From: Pseudomonadota bacterium
GTDB lineage: Bacteria > Pseudomonadota > Alphaproteobacteria > Rhizobiales > Devosiaceae
Direction: 5' to 3'
NCBI GenBank assembly: GCA_023388175.1
Contig: JAEWGT010000011.1
Location: forward strand, 124,001 to 188,000
DNA length: 64,000 nt
Below are positions 51,313 to 59,954 of the stretch, one piece after another. Position 1 is the stretch's first letter. Each line of letters opens with the position of its first letter. Both the position numbers and the translations under genes were made by a program. A model generated the notes under the pieces. The model saw only the letters and a program-made list of their open reading frames with translations. It had not been told where the DNA came from and ran no database searches.

Positions 51313-51801
51313 TTAGTTCAGCTTGCTGCCCACATCGGCGATGGCAGCGTCGACGATCTTGCCACCCTTCTTGTCCATTTCGTCCGAGAGAACGACGCGG
51401 GCGGCTTCGATGGCGATGTCGGCAGAGCGAGCGCGCACTTCGGCAATGGCCTGGGCTTCGGCCTGGGCGATCTTGTCTTCCACGGCCTTGGTGCGGCGGG
51501 CGACGAGGTCGGCCAGCGAAGCCTGGGCTTCGGCGGTGAGGCGCTCGGCTTCTTCCTTGGCGGCCTTGACGATGCCTTCCGCTTCCTGCTCGGCGGCAAT
51601 GCGCTTCTGTTCGTATTCGACCAGAAGGGCAGAGGCTTCCTCGCGCAGGCGCTTGGCTTCGCTCAGCTCGGTTTCGATCTTCTTGATCTGCTTGTCGAGC
51701 ATGCCGCCGATGACGCGCGGCACACCGACGCCGATCAGCACGCCGATAAAGAGGATGAGGCCGAGAAGGGCGGTAAAGCTGTTATCGAACCATTCTGGCA
51801 T
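51313..51801 (-). CDS. atpF: ATP synthase F0 subunit b
   Basis: This 162-residue subunit b has an N-terminal membrane helix (FTALLGLILFIGVLIGVGV) and a long charged amphipathic helix (from KQIKKIETELSEAKRLREEA) that forms the peripheral stalk. The end of the helix with AEARARSADIAIEAARVVL-like sequence contacts delta. It is the last gene of the operon, six bases after the b' gene. Confidence 0.96.
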   Translation of the reverse strand: MPEWFDNSFTALLGLILFIGVLIGVGVPRVIGGMLDKQIKKIETELSEAKRLREEASALLVEYEQKRIAAEQEAEGIVKAAKEEAERLTAEAQASLADLVARRTKAVEDKIAQAEAQAIAEVRARSADIAIEAARVVLSDEMDKKGGKIVDAAIADVGSKLN

Positions 51802-51806
51802 GGTGC

Positions 51807-52451
51807 TTACCCCTTAACCTTGGCGACGACGGCGCGAACGCAATCGGCAGAGACATCGCCGACGAGCTGGGTGACAACAGCCTGGGCTGTTTCGGCAGCG
51901 ATCTCGTCGACATGGGTGAGCGCTTCGGCCTTGGTCTGGGCGATGCGGGCTTCGGCGGCGCTGACCTTGGCGGACAGATCCGCTTCGGCAGCATTGCGCT
52001 TGGCAGCCAGATCAGCCGTGATGGCGTCACGGGTTTCAGAAGCAATGCCCTGTGCCTTGGCCTTGGCTTCCGCCAGCGCCTTCTCATAGGCAGCGATGGC
52101 GGCGTCGGTCTTCTGACGGTCGGCATCGGCAGCAGCCAGATCGGCGTCGATCGTCGCCTGACGCTTTTCGATATTGGCACCCACCTTGGGCAGGGCCAGC
52201 TTGCTCATCAGGATATAGAGCGCGGCAAAGGTGATCGCGAGCCACAGCAGCTGGCTCGGGAACGTCGCTGGATCGAATGGCGGGAAAACATCGGAATGAT
52301 GATCATCGCCATGGGCTTCGGTCGTGGCATGGGTATCCGCGGTCGGATCCGTGGTCAGTTCCAAAGAGCCACCGTGATCGGTGTCGATCGCGTTCTCGAG
52401 GACTTCCTCGGTCGGCGTTACCGCTTCTTGAGCGTAGGCTTGCGTTACCAT
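51807..52451 (-). CDS. atpG: ATP synthase F0 subunit b'
   Basis: This 214-residue b' subunit pairs with b in the peripheral stalk of alphaproteobacterial and photosynthetic ATP synthases. A polar N-terminal extension of about 65 residues, rich in Thr, Glu and His (EAHGDDHHSDVFPPFDP), precedes the membrane helix QLLWLAITFAALYILM. A long Ala/Glu/Lys helix follows. The gene is also called atpF2 or atpX. It has the expected place between c and b. Confidence 0.95.
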   Translation of the reverse strand: MVTQAYAQEAVTPTEEVLENAIDTDHGGSLELTTDPTADTHATTEAHGDDHHSDVFPPFDPATFPSQLLWLAITFAALYILMSKLALPKVGANIEKRQATIDADLAAADADRQKTDAAIAAYEKALAEAKAKAQGIASETRDAITADLAAKRNAAEADLSAKVSAAEARIAQTKAEALTHVDEIAAETAQAVVTQLVGDVSADCVRAVVAKVKG

Positions 52452-52551
52452 CTGGTCGAGGTCCCGTTGAATCCGGTCACCTGGCCATTGGGCCAGATAG
52501 AAGCGCAGCCGGATCGTTTGCCCGGCTGCGAATAGCTTGCGTCGTGGCCGA

Positions 52552-52779
52552 TTAGGCGACGAACAGCAGGATCAGGGCAACCAGGAACGAGAAGATGCCC
52601 AGAGCTTCGGTCATGGCCATACCGAAAATCAGGTTACCGGTCTGGCTGGGAGCAGCGGACGGGTTGCGCAGGGCACCCGACAGGAAGTTAGCGAAAATGT
52701 TCGACACGCCGAGGGCGGCACCAGCCATGCCCAGGGTTGCGATACCGGCGCCGATCATCTTTGCGGCTTCAACGTCCAT
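52552..52779 (-). CDS. atpE: ATP synthase F0 subunit c
   Basis: This 75-residue proteolipid has two helices joined by a polar loop (RNPSAA). The proton-carrying carboxylate is the Glu in GMAMTEALGIFSFLVALI. The N-terminal GAGIATLGMAGAALGVSN is the Gly-rich helix that packs the c ring. The residues around the Glu fit a proton-driven rather than sodium-driven ring: the usual sodium ligands are absent. Confidence 0.98.
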   Translation of the reverse strand: MDVEAAKMIGAGIATLGMAGAALGVSNIFANFLSGALRNPSAAPSQTGNLIFGMAMTEALGIFSFLVALILLFVA

Positions 52780-52845
52780 TTGTTTGTCCTTTCGAGGGTC
52801 AAAGTATTACCGGCGAAAAGCCGCCGTTTGAGGGAGCTCAACGCC

Positions 52846-53616
52846 TTAGTGAGATGGGTGGACCGCGTCGTTGAGATACATCGAAGTCAGCACTGCAAAC
52901 ACATAGGCCTGCACCACTGCCACGAGCAGTTCGAGCGCCGAGATGGCAACCGTCATGATGAGCGGCAGCAAGGCACCCAGCCAGCCCAGAGCGCCGAGAG
53001 CGCCAAGGCTGACCACGAAGCCGGAAAACACCTTGAGGGTGATGTGACCGGCCAGGATATTGCCGAACAGACGAACCGAAAGGCTGATCGGGCGCGACAG
53101 GAACGAGATGATCTCGATCGGCACCACGATGGGCAGCACATAAGCGGGAACGCCGGCAGGAACGAAAAGCTTGAGGAACTTGAAGCCGTGACGGAAGAAA
53201 CCGTAGAGGATCACCACCGAAATCACCAGCAGCGCCAGGGCGGCGGTGACAATGATATGGCTGGTCACGGTGAAGAAATAGGGGAACATGCCGAGCAGGT
53301 TACACACCAGCACGAAGCCGAAGAGCGAGAACACAAAGGGGAAGAATTTCATCCCTTCCTTGCCCGCAGAGCTTCGCAACATATTCGCCACGAATGTGTA
53401 CATCAACTCCCCTGCCAGCTGGAACCGGCTGGGCACCAGGCCACCGCGCGCCGCAGACAGCGTCACAAAGCCGGTCAGCACGACCACGGCAACGACCATG
53501 AACAGGGCCGAATTGGTGAAGGAGAAATTGAGCGCCGTACCGGCCGCCTCGTCGCCGATATGAATCGGAAACAGGTCATAGATGACAAACTGGTGGATCG
53601 GGTCAGTACCGGCCAT
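52846..53616 (-). CDS. atpB: ATP synthase F0 subunit a
   Basis: This 256-residue subunit a forms the proton half-channels with the c ring. It has five to six helices. The essential Arg lies in ISLSVRLFGNILAGHITLKV. The end shows ELLVAVVQAYVFAVLTSMYLNDAVHPSH, another conserved segment. It is followed by atpE and preceded by atpI with a nine-base gap. Confidence 0.98.
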   Translation of the reverse strand: MAGTDPIHQFVIYDLFPIHIGDEAAGTALNFSFTNSALFMVVAVVVLTGFVTLSAARGGLVPSRFQLAGELMYTFVANMLRSSAGKEGMKFFPFVFSLFGFVLVCNLLGMFPYFFTVTSHIIVTAALALLVISVVILYGFFRHGFKFLKLFVPAGVPAYVLPIVVPIEIISFLSRPISLSVRLFGNILAGHITLKVFSGFVVSLGALGALGWLGALLPLIMTVAISALELLVAVVQAYVFAVLTSMYLNDAVHPSH

Positions 53617-53624
53617 GGAGCCCT

Positions 53625-54017
53625 CTAAATGTCATCACTATTCTTGGTCGCTTCACCTGTTGCACCGGAGCCCGGCGCCACCGACGAAGCGGCATTCATT
53701 TCCGTCACCACGCGGATGACGTTCATCGTTCCAGCGGCAAAGCCCATCAACACCAGGATGAGCAATCCCCAGGGGCTGGTCCCCAGGCCAAGATCAATGA
53801 GGTAGCCCATGACGGCGCCCACAATGACGGCTGCCATGAATTCGGTACCCATGCGCATGCCGCGCGCCATACCGTTCATGTCGCCCGAGGCATCGTCCGA
53901 GGCTCTGTTGGTCCCCCGATCCCGCTCCCGCTTGGCGGAGGCAATACGCGATGCGAGATCGCGCGTCACCCCCCCGGCGCTATTCTTCTGGCTCTGGTCG
54001 TCCGGCGGTGTGTTCAT
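53625..54017 (-). CDS. atpI: ATP synthase accessory protein AtpI
   Basis: This 130-residue protein starts with a polar region rich in Asp, Ser and Arg and has two membrane helices (FMAAVIVGAVMGYLIDLGLG and WGLLILVLMGFAAGTMNVIRVV) with the GYLIDxxxGTSPWG pattern. AtpI aids assembly of the c ring or Mg supply and is not essential in most species. It is the first gene of the F0 operon. Its long, acidic and arginine-rich N terminus is typical of alphaproteobacteria. The palindrome CCGTCAGTGACGG at 54043-54055 lies just upstream. Confidence 0.93.
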   Translation of the reverse strand: MNTPPDDQSQKNSAGGVTRDLASRIASAKRERDRGTNRASDDASGDMNGMARGMRMGTEFMAAVIVGAVMGYLIDLGLGTSPWGLLILVLMGFAAGTMNVIRVVTEMNAASSVAPGSGATGEATKNSDDI

Positions 54018-54297
54018 CCGCAGCTCCCTCGGCCAGCTTTACCCGTCAGTGACGGACGCCTTTTAAGTCGCGCGCAACATAGTGGTGGCCCATTTAGGTG
54101 TCAAGGCAACTGCTTTCCATGTAAGGTGTTGTTTTGTAAGGGTGAATTGCATTTCAACAGGGGTGCGGCATGCTGTCATCACCGCGAAGGTGGCGGAGTC
54201 GTGGCGAGGGAGGGGGATTCTGGGCCGGGTGTTGTGCTTGCCGCCCGTTTCAGGCAAGCCATGAACCGACCAGATTTTGCCCATGAGGAGAGCGTCT

Positions 54298-54618
54298 ATG
54301 AATTTGCCGGATATCGAGCGTTTCGTCACCGAACTGCTGGCGACCGGAGAAATGAACGACGATACCACGGCCGATCTTGAGCGCATCCTGGCCGAGGCCA
54401 AAGCTGGCCAGTCCCATCCGGACGATATCGACTATCTCACAGCGCTGCACGCGCGCGTTCTGTCCGCTGAGCCGACCGAGGCCACAGAATCGGTCAGCTC
54501 TTCATCAGTCGCCGACGCCGAAGACCTGCGCGGGGAAATCGAACGCCTGCGCATCGAACTCGCCGAGGCCCGCCAGACCATTGCCGAACTCGAAGCGCGG
54601 CTGGCGACCGGCCCTTAG
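54298..54618 (+). CDS. Small acidic coiled-coil protein of unknown function
   Basis: This protein of about 106 residues has no known domain that I can name. ATG 54298 has GAGGAG seven bases upstream, which settles the start against TTG 54277. The first half is acidic (DIERFVTELLATGEMNDDTTADLERIL), and the end is a heptad-like coiled coil (EDLRGEIERLRIELAEARQ) resembling the C-terminal helix of many hypothetical proteins. It stands alone between the divergent atp operon and a repeat cluster. Confidence 0.8.
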   Translation: MNLPDIERFVTELLATGEMNDDTTADLERILAEAKAGQSHPDDIDYLTALHARVLSAEPTEATESVSSSSVADAEDLRGEIERLRIELAEARQTIAELEARLATGP

Positions 54619-54670
54619 GTTGGACCGACATTCAGTATCTTGCGATGAGGTTCGGGGGGCACGATGCCAT

Positions 54671-54792
54671 TCCCTCCCCCTTGAGGGGAGGGTTAGGGTG
54701 GGGGTTCTGAACCTTCAAAGCACTGATACTTATGTCAGGGGTGGTGGATACGCCCGCACCCCCACCCCATCCCTCCCCTCAAGGGGGAGGGT
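54671..54792. repeat. Head-to-head palindromic repeat pair
   Basis: The cluster begins with CCCTCCCCC-TTGA-GGGGAGGG and GGGTGGGGGT and ends with ACCCCCACCCC and CCCTCCCC-TCAA-GGGGGAGGG, the inverted copy. The roughly 40-base interval has no arm match. The arrangement equals that at 13038-13271, so both are the same repeat family (type A). It separates the small coiled-coil gene from the smc end. Confidence 0.85.
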
Positions 54793-54842
54793 GCCCATCG
54801 GGGCTCGCTAGATTCAGCGACAACGCTGAATGTCGATTGATC

Positions 54843-57800
54843 CTAACCCGCCTCGCGGAAACTCTCGGCCGTCTGCAAATCCACCGAGACCAGCTGGCTG
54901 ACGCCGCGCTCGGCCATGGTAACGCCGAACAGGCGATCCATGCGGCTCATGGTGATCGGATTATGGGTGATCACCATGAAGCGCGTCTGGGTCCGCTGGC
55001 GCATGGAGTCGAGCAGGTTGCAGAAGCGCTCGACATTGGCGTCGTCGAGTGGCGCATCGACCTCGTCGAGGACGCAGATCGGCGCGGGATTGGTGAGGAA
55101 TACCGCAAAAATCAGGCTCATTGCCGTCAGCGCCTGTTCGCCGCCAGATAGCAGGGTCATGGTCTGCGGCTTCTTGCCCGGCGGGCGGGCGATGATTTCG
55201 AGTCCGGCTTCCAGCGGATCATCGCTCTCCACAAAGCTCAGCTCCGCCGTGCCGCCGCCGAACAGGGTGGTGAACAGCTCCTGGAAATGCGCATTGACCC
55301 GACCGAAGGCGTCGTTGAGGCGGGCGCGGCCTTCCCGGTTGAGCGAAGCGATACCGCTGCGCAGCTTGGCGATGGCCTCGATGATGTCATCGCGGTCCTT
55401 GATCATCGTGTCCAGCTTGAGCTGAACCTCTTCGGCCTCCTTCTCGGCCGAAAGATTGACCCCGCCCAATCGCTCGCGCTCGGCCTTGAGCCGGTCAAGT
55501 TTCTGCTCGGTCGCATGCTCGGCCGGAAGCGCCTCTTCGGGCCGGATGCCCGAGGCTTCGAGCGTGCGGCTGGCGGGAATGCCGAGCGACTCCTCGACCT
55601 GCCGCTCGATCTGCTGGCGCTGGGCAATCGTGCCTTTCAGCCGCTCCTCGATGCGGGTGAGTTCGATACGGACGGCATTGAGCGCGTCGCCGGCGGCTTT
55701 CAGCGCTCTGTCGGCATCGCGCCAGGCGGTCTGTGCAGCGCTGAGGCGGTCGCCGGATTGCTTGTGATCCTCGCGGGCAACCTCGATCTGCTCGTCAAGC
55801 TGCGCCTTGCGGCCCGCAAAACCTTCCGGCGCTTCGGTAAGGCCGGCCCGCTGGGCCTCCACTTCCGCCATGCGCTGGTCGAGCGTGGCAAGCTGGGCCT
55901 GTGCGCCATCGCGGCGGCGCTGCCAGGCTGCGGAATCGCGGGCAAGCTGATCGAGCCGCGCCGTGCGCATGCGCGCCGCCGATTCGAGATTGGCCAGGAC
56001 AGACCGCGCAGAATCAGCCTTGTCGCGCAGGGCGGCCAGGCCAAGCTGACCGGCCTCGGCCAATCTTGCGATTTCGGTTTCATCGCCGGTTTCCGCCAGG
56101 GCGGATTCGGCCTCCGCGCGCATGGTTTCTGCCTCAGCAAGACTGGCGGCGAGGCGGGTGCGCGCCTCTTCAAGCGTCGTGCGCCGGGTGGCCAGATCGC
56201 CGATGGCGCGCTGCGCCTTGTCGAGTTCGGCCTGGGCCGCGCCGATGGCATGCTGGGCCTTGCGCCAGTCTTCGCGGGTGCCGCGCTCGGCCCGGCGGGC
56301 GCCATCCAGCGCGCTGACCAGCGCGTCCACATCGCGCTTCCAGCTATTGCGCTCGCCTTTGGCGCGGGTGATTTCCTCGTCCAGTTCGGCGAGGCGGTTG
56401 CGCTGGGCGAGGCGTTGCGCTGCCGCACTCGGTGCATCGGCGGCGGCGACGAAACCATCCCATCGCCACAGCGCGCCATCCATGGTGACCAGACGCTGCC
56501 CCGGCTTCAGGGCGCGCATCAGGGCAGGGCCATCGACGGCATCGACAAGCCCGATCTGGTTGAGCCGGCGTTCGAGCAGGTTAAGGCCGGTCACATGGCG
56601 CGAGAGCGGCTCTGCGCCTTGTGGCAGCGGCGGGTCGTCATAGCGATCGATAGCGACGGACCAATGCAGCGGCGCGCCGGCGTCGGAGCTGGCTTCGAGG
56701 TCATCGCCCAGGGCCGCACCAAGGGCGGTTTCGTAGCCGGGCTCCACCTTGAGCTCGTCGACAACGGCCGGCCACAGCCCCGATCCGGTATTGAGCATTT
56801 TCGCCAGCGTGGATGCCTCGGCTTCGAGCCGCGTGACCAGCGCTTCGAGCTCGGACAGGCGAGGGCGCGCCGTGTCGAGTTTTGACTGGGCCGCTGTCGC
56901 CTCGGCTTCCGCCGCCAGAGCGGATTGCTCGGCGCTGGCCGCGGCGGTTTGTGCGGACTCCAGTGTCGCGCGGCGGGCATGGAGCGTTTCGTCTGCCTCC
57001 AATGCGCCCGTAACTCTGGCAAGATCGTTTTCGACTTCCGCCAATTGCTGTGCGAGGCGGGCCTGGCGGCTGCGAGCGTCGAGCACATTGCGTTCGGCCT
57101 GGGCGCGCCGGGCGCGTATCTGCGCCAGTTCGTCCGCCGCCTGCCGGGCAGTCGTCTCGGCTTCGGCGACGGCGGCACGCGCGCTCTCCGCCTGCATGCG
57201 GGCCGCCTCCTGATCGGCCTGCGCGGCCTGCTGCGCAGCCGCGAGAGTCACCTGCTCCCCGGCATAGGCGGCGAGCGTGGTCTCGCTCTCGGCCACCAGT
57301 TCGCGCTCACGCGATCCGTCGGCGGCGATCTGACGGAGGCGGTCTTCCAGTTCCGCGCGGCGCTGGCTCATGCGCCGCGCCTCGTCAGCCAGTTGCTCGG
57401 CCAGAATGGTATAGCGTTGCAGCACCGCCCCGGTGACGGCCTCGCGCTCGCGCAAGGGGGTCAGGGCAGCTTCGGCGCTTTCGCTGGCCTTCTGGGCGGC
57501 CAGTTGGGCATGGGTTGCATCGGCAAGCTGGCGGATCAACACCGCCTGCGCCGCCTCGTTTTCCTTCTCGGCGACGCGCGTGGCCACCCAGCGGATATGG
57601 AACAGCGTCGCCTCGGCGCGGCGAATGTCGCCGGAAAGGCCACGATAGCGATTGGCCAGCCGCGCCTGCCGCTTGAGGCTTTCGAGCTGGGATTCGACCT
57701 GGCCGACAATGTCGTCCACCCGTTCGAGATTGCTCTCGGCGGCGCGCAGGCGCAATTCTGCCTCGTGGCGGCGGGAATGCAGCCCCGAAATCCCGGCGGC

Positions 57801-58298
57801 TTCTTCGAGCAGGGCGCGGCGGGCGGTCGGCTTGGCAGCGATCAATTCGCCGATCTGCCCCTGCCGCACCATGGCGGGTGAATGGGCGCCGGTGGAGGCA
57901 TCGGCAAAAAGCAATTGCACGTCGCGGGCGCGCACTTCCTTGCCGTTGACGCGATAGACCGAGCCCGCCTCGCGCTCGATGCGGCGGGTGACTTCGAGCA
58001 CATCGGCGCTGTTGAGCGCCGCCGGCGCGGTGCGGTCGGCATTGTCAAGGACAAGGGTGACTTCGGCAGTGTTCCGGGCGGGTCGATTGCCCGAACCGGA
58101 AAAGATGACATCATCCATGCCCGAGGCGCGCATGGCCTTGTAGGAGCTTTCGCCCATGACCCAGCGCATGGCCTCGACAAGATTGGACTTGCCACAGCCA
58201 TTGGGCCCGACAATGCCCGTCAGGCCCGGCTCCATGACAAGCACGGTTTCATCGGAAAAGGATTTGAAGCCATGAAGGCGGAGGCGGGAGAATTTCAT
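54843..58298 (-). CDS. smc: Chromosome segregation protein SMC
   Basis: The 1151-residue SMC ATPase forms the core of bacterial condensin. Walker A is GPNGCGKSN at 31-39, and the C-terminal part has signature LSGGEQALTAMSLIF and Walker B VLDEVDAPLDDANVERF. Between are two long coiled coils around a hinge near residues 500-640 (with GSGLWPAVVDELKVEPGYETA). Alphaproteobacterial SMCs often lack the canonical hinge glycines, as seen here. The coil is rich in Ala, Glu, Gln and Arg. The stop is near a repeat cluster and the start is just before another. The DsbA-like gene upstream is a common neighbour of smc in this group. Confidence 0.97.
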   Translation of the reverse strand: MKFSRLRLHGFKSFSDETVLVMEPGLTGIVGPNGCGKSNLVEAMRWVMGESSYKAMRASGMDDVIFSGSGNRPARNTAEVTLVLDNADRTAPAALNSADVLEVTRRIEREAGSVYRVNGKEVRARDVQLLFADASTGAHSPAMVRQGQIGELIAAKPTARRALLEEAAGISGLHSRRHEAELRLRAAESNLERVDDIVGQVESQLESLKRQARLANRYRGLSGDIRRAEATLFHIRWVATRVAEKENEAAQAVLIRQLADATHAQLAAQKASESAEAALTPLREREAVTGAVLQRYTILAEQLADEARRMSQRRAELEDRLRQIAADGSRERELVAESETTLAAYAGEQVTLAAAQQAAQADQEAARMQAESARAAVAEAETTARQAADELAQIRARRAQAERNVLDARSRQARLAQQLAEVENDLARVTGALEADETLHARRATLESAQTAAASAEQSALAAEAEATAAQSKLDTARPRLSELEALVTRLEAEASTLAKMLNTGSGLWPAVVDELKVEPGYETALGAALGDDLEASSDAGAPLHWSVAIDRYDDPPLPQGAEPLSRHVTGLNLLERRLNQIGLVDAVDGPALMRALKPGQRLVTMDGALWRWDGFVAAADAPSAAAQRLAQRNRLAELDEEITRAKGERNSWKRDVDALVSALDGARRAERGTREDWRKAQHAIGAAQAELDKAQRAIGDLATRRTTLEEARTRLAASLAEAETMRAEAESALAETGDETEIARLAEAGQLGLAALRDKADSARSVLANLESAARMRTARLDQLARDSAAWQRRRDGAQAQLATLDQRMAEVEAQRAGLTEAPEGFAGRKAQLDEQIEVAREDHKQSGDRLSAAQTAWRDADRALKAAGDALNAVRIELTRIEERLKGTIAQRQQIERQVEESLGIPASRTLEASGIRPEEALPAEHATEQKLDRLKAERERLGGVNLSAEKEAEEVQLKLDTMIKDRDDIIEAIAKLRSGIASLNREGRARLNDAFGRVNAHFQELFTTLFGGGTAELSFVESDDPLEAGLEIIARPPGKKPQTMTLLSGGEQALTAMSLIFAVFLTNPAPICVLDEVDAPLDDANVERFCNLLDSMRQRTQTRFMVITHNPITMSRMDRLFGVTMAERGVSQLVSVDLQTAESFREAG

Positions 58299-58310
58299 CC
58301 TGCCTCTCTT

Positions 58311-58422
58311 CCCCTCTCCCCTCGCGGGAGAGGGTGCCTGAAGGGCGGGTGAGGGGGTGTTGCGGAAATCGCAGCCCCCTCATCCGGCGCTCCGCGCCAC
58401 CTTCTCCCACGAGGGGAGAAGG
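58311..58422. repeat. Inverted pair of RIME/REP-like units
   Basis: Unit one (58311-58357) contains CCCCTCTCCC-CTCG-CGGGAGAGGG, then GCCTGAAGGGCGGGTGAGGGGG. Unit two (58375-58422) is inverted, with CCCCCTCATCCGGCGC and CCTTCTCCC-ACGA-GGGGAGAAGG. They face each other in the 138-base gap between the DsbA-like gene and smc. A minor half copy lies near 59876-59893. Confidence 0.85.
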
Positions 58423-58436
58423 AAAGGCGCGAGGAC

Positions 58437-59198
58437 TTATTGCGCTGCAGGAGCCGCGGGGGTTTCGGCGGCCGGCGCCATGGCGTCAGCAGCGGGAGCC
58501 ATTGCATCGGCAGCGGGCGCTTCGGTTGTGGCAGCAGGGGCGACGAAATCGGCAGGCACGAGCGGGTCGATCTCGGCAGCGAGCTGCTCAAGCGTCTTGC
58601 CCCCCGAAAGCGTCTTGCCGTTGACATAGAATGTCGGCGTCCCCGTCAGGCCGAAATCGTCCAGCGCCTGATTTTTCTGCGCTTCAATCCCGGCCAGCAC
58701 ATCCTGATTCGTCAAGGCTGCGTTGAAGCTTTCCTCTGTAAACCCGAGCTGCAGGGCAATGGCATAGAGCGCGTCGCGCGGCGTTTCGGACATTCCCCAT
58801 TCATTCTGGGTCTTGAAGAAGGTGGCGATGACGTCGTGATAATTCTCGGGGCCCGCGGCTTCTGCCAGCATGAAGATGGCCGCGTCCAGCGCATTGCGGG
58901 CGAAGGGCCGCACGATAAACTGCACCTTGCCGGTATCGACATATTCCGCCTTGAACGGCTCATAGACCGTATTGTGGAACGTGGCGCAGTGCGGGCAGGT
59001 GGGCGAAGCATATTCAATGACAGTGACCGGGGCATCAGCATTGCCCAGGGCATGGTCGGTCAGCCCGCCGGCGGGGGCCATGAGCCGCGCTTCGTCGATC
59101 ATGTCGCCTTCCGCACCCTGTGCGATACCCACGCCGGACAGGCTGAGCGCCGAGGCGGCTGCGGCAAGGATGATGGTTTCGCGGCGATTGAATTTCAC
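58437..59198 (-). CDS. DsbA-family thiol oxidoreductase (secreted)
   Basis: This 253-residue protein starts with a Tat- or Sec-like leader (RRETIILAAAASALSLSGVG) and has a thioredoxin fold with an active-site CPHC at 68-71 in SPTCPHCATFHN. The thiol-disulfide motif GTPTFYVNG follows later. The C-terminal 35 residues are a low-complexity Ala/Pro tail with AADAMAPAADAMAPAAE tandem copies, perhaps a linker toward the envelope. It resembles DsbA/BdbD-like proteins of Rhizobiales placed next to smc. Confidence 0.92.
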   Translation of the reverse strand: MKFNRRETIILAAAASALSLSGVGIAQGAEGDMIDEARLMAPAGGLTDHALGNADAPVTVIEYASPTCPHCATFHNTVYEPFKAEYVDTGKVQFIVRPFARNALDAAIFMLAEAAGPENYHDVIATFFKTQNEWGMSETPRDALYAIALQLGFTEESFNAALTNQDVLAGIEAQKNQALDDFGLTGTPTFYVNGKTLSGGKTLEQLAAEIDPLVPADFVAPAATTEAPAADAMAPAADAMAPAAETPAAPAAQ

Positions 59199-59287
59199 GT
59201 CAGAGGCTCCTGATTATTGTGTGGGGGACACTACACTTGCCGAAGATGTCGGCAAGTGGGCATCTCCATCAACACGAGGTGAACAGT

Positions 59288-59803
59288 CTATCTGCTCTTT
59301 TGTTCCGATCTGCTGGAGAGCGCCAGGCCAAGAACCTGCAACGCGTCCCTCAGATCGTCGTCTTCGACCATTTCGGTCGCCTTGCCGACCTTTGCTATGG
59401 CGCTCTGGCTCGGTTGATATGGCATATGGGCCTTTGCCCCTGAACCCGGCGTGAATGGCTCTGCCGAAAGCCGTACATCCTTGACCAGAACATAGCCGAA
59501 ATAGCGGTTGACGGCAGCCGCAATCGCGGGAGCCTCATGCTGGGCGAACAAGGCCTGCCCCGGCGCGCAACGCAGATACAGGGTCGCGCCCTCGGCATTG
59601 TGACCGGCCCGGGGCCAGCTCAGCTTGTCCGGCTGGGTGGTCGTATTGAAGGGCGCCGGCGCGATCACGGCCCACTGGCTGATAATATCCCGGCCCGCAA
59701 AGCCGCGCTTGCGCAGGACTGGATCGATCGCCCCCGCCAGCGCATCGGCGACGGAAAGCGTCCTGTTGCGGCGATTATATTCGGGCGGTTTATCCTCGGC
59801 CAT
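59288..59803 (-). CDS. DUF721/DciA-family protein
   Basis: This 171-residue protein begins RRNRTLSVADALAGAIDPVLRKRGFAGRDIISQWAVIAP, the N-terminal DUF721 (DciA) domain. DciA loads the replicative helicase DnaB in bacteria lacking DnaC. The C-terminal half has a charged, low-complexity part. Its position, following no other gene on the minus strand before smc and divergent from mutY, matches the mutY-dciA-dsbA-smc order often seen in Rhizobiales. Confidence 0.85.
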   Translation of the reverse strand: MAEDKPPEYNRRNRTLSVADALAGAIDPVLRKRGFAGRDIISQWAVIAPAPFNTTTQPDKLSWPRAGHNAEGATLYLRCAPGQALFAQHEAPAIAAAVNRYFGYVLVKDVRLSAEPFTPGSGAKAHMPYQPSQSAIAKVGKATEMVEDDDLRDALQVLGLALSSRSEQKSR

Positions 59804-59954
59804 GGAGATGGAGTAGCGCGGGAGAGGGGTCCGGGCAAGTGCGGGCTTGCTTCAAGCCATGGGTCCTTCCAACCTTGCCCCTTGAGGGGGAGGGTAGCGC
59901 CGGCCATCGCGCCTTCGCCCTTTTGAATGGACCGCGCTGTCCTGCACCGCTACT

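Noticed and set aside
54063..54401. Minus-strand ORF upstream of atpI
   Set aside because: It overlaps the small coiled-coil gene, which has a strong ribosome site, and shows no motif.
55287..56885. 532-codon plus-strand ORF, with neighbours to 57881
   Set aside because: These are reverse readings of the smc coiled coil, where high GC and codon bias keep the opposite frame open.
58311..58422. Intrinsic terminator for the DsbA-like gene
   Set aside because: The hairpins are members of the dispersed repeat family and lack T-runs, though they could incidentally stop transcription.
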